Origin: Azospirillum soli
GTDB lineage: Bacteria > Pseudomonadota > Alphaproteobacteria > Azospirillales > Azospirillaceae
Reading direction: 5' to 3'
Assembly: GCF_017876165.1 (NCBI RefSeq)
Contig: NZ_JAGINQ010000016.1
Coordinates: forward strand, 62,001 to 126,000
Length of the DNA: 64,000 nt
Part shown: in pieces, positions 63,458-64,000 of the stretch
Layout of the letters: the number at the start of each line of letters is the position of its first letter
Numbering within the stretch: position 1 is the first letter of the stretch
Made by a program: the position numbers and the translations under genes
The notes under the pieces: model-generated
What the model was told of the DNA's origin: nothing
Seen by the model: only the letters and a program-made list of their open reading frames with translations
The model's database searches: none

Positions 63458-64000
63458 TTACGCCGCTTCGGTCAGCGCCAGATGCGGGCGGCGGACCATC
63501 GACTGGATGGTGAAGGGCGCGCGCACGCCGCCGCTGAACAGCTCGGCGATCTCCAGCGCCTTGCGGACGCGCTCCTCGGCCGGCAGCCCCTCGGTGGAAG
63601 CCAGCGAGCCCAGCGCGTAATCGGCGCCGCAGCCGATGGCGTGATAGCCGCGCACTGCCTCGCCGACCTGATAGTCGGACTGGACGGAGAACAGCCGCCC
63701 CTCATAGCCCACCATGAAGGTGCCGCCCGTCTCCACGTCGTTGGAGCGGTGGGCGTAGCCGCCGTCCTTCAGGCAACCGCGCACGGAATCCACGAAGTCC
63801 ACGACCATGTAGCGGAAGATGTCCGCCTCCGGATCGCGGTGCGGCGGCTCAAGCCGGTAGTGCAGAAGCTGGCCCATGCGGAAGGAACTGGTGAAACCGA
63901 TCAGCATGTCGTTGTTGCGGAACACCTTGGTGTCCGCGCGGACGGTGATGTCCAGCCCGTTCACGCCGGCGCTGTCGCCGCCCATCCACACCCGATCGCC
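63458..64000 (-). CDS. Ntn-hydrolase (proteasome/HslV-like) protein, 5' end outside window
   Basis: The visible about 180 residues are the C-terminal part of a proteasome-type Ntn-hydrolase fold. VWMGGDSAGVNGLDITVRADTKVF and the C-terminal YHAIGCGADYALGSLASTEGLPAEERVRKALEIAELFSGGVRAPFTIQ match 20S/HslV-like beta-subunit relatives (the GSGxxYALGAL pattern, here GCGADYALGSL). The reading frame continues past base 64000 through GDRVWMG, so Met at 63991 is internal. The N-terminal nucleophile lies outside the window. It is not HslV itself in length or context; no hslU is visible. Confidence 0.8.
   Translation of the reverse strand, partial: GDRVWMGGDSAGVNGLDITVRADTKVFRNNDMLIGFTSSFRMGQLLHYRLEPPHRDPEADIFRYMVVDFVDSVRGCLKDGGYAHRSNDVETGGTFMVGYEGRLFSVQSDYQVGEAVRGYHAIGCGADYALGSLASTEGLPAEERVRKALEIAELFSGGVRAPFTIQSMVRRPHLALTEAA

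Overview
The window is chromosomal DNA from a GC-rich alphaproteobacterium, most likely Azospirillum or a close Rhodospirillales relative. This is inferred from four things: very GC-rich third codon positions, an F1-only atpHAGDC operon without Fo genes, gene order typical of the class, and a TTAA-N7-TTAA CtrA-type box. There is no rRNA, CRISPR array, prophage or insertion sequence. Most genes are core metabolism or information processing.

Layout. 1-9.3 kb: pgk (cut by the left edge), two methyltransferases, a CYTH-CHAD protein, an orphan ParA-type ATPase, an orphan histidine kinase, and a flavoprotein plus TVP38 membrane protein pair. 9.4-14.1 kb: hldE, an entericidin-like lipoprotein, a haloacetate dehalogenase with all recognisable catalytic residues, lpdA and a repeat-rich intergenic stretch. 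14.1-41.5 kb: a long housekeeping block in an order common in alphaproteobacteria: xerC, DUF484, fsa/tal, priA, atpHAGDC, a diiron ferritin-like gene, rppH, polysaccharide deacetylase, S41 protease, envC, gpmI, rlmH, rsfS, nadD, proA, proB, obgE, rpmA, rplU. A TauE permease, a GAF pseudokinase and a HAD phosphatase sit between proA and proB. 41.6-41.8 kb: tRNA-Ser(CGA) with its own promoter and terminator. 41.9-51.2 kb: a branched-chain-amino-acid-type ABC transporter (livFGM, livH and two tandem binding proteins) that is split by about 2 kb. That insert carries a GxxExxY gene bounded by 42-bp inverted repeats, queC and an unknown secreted protein. 51.3-64 kb: a chemoreceptor, a GT2 plus membrane glycosyltransferase pair, a serine hydrolase, an NTF2-like protein, an unknown 320-residue protein, a Rieske-tailed flavoprotein, glutamine-dependent NAD synthetase, a small membrane protein and an Ntn-hydrolase (cut by the right edge).

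How the genes work together. pgk and gpmI belong to lower glycolysis and lpdA to the 2-oxoacid dehydrogenases. proB and proA make proline, nadD and nadE make NAD. rplU, rpmA, obgE, rsfS and rlmH are ribosome parts or assembly and dormancy factors. envC, the S41 protease and the deacetylase are envelope factors encoded in one run.

The most unusual material is not a classical gene cluster. It is (a) the inverted-repeat-bounded GxxExxY cassette inside the split liv locus; (b) many 13-17 bp tandem duplications, several of which start on or span a gene's stop codon; (c) two families of dispersed palindromic repeats, one of which is translated as part of the N-terminus of EnvC; and (d) small regulatory geometries: a perfect palindrome filling the tRNA promoter spacer, a CtrA-type box, and a hairpin whose loop holds two overlapping convergent stop codons.
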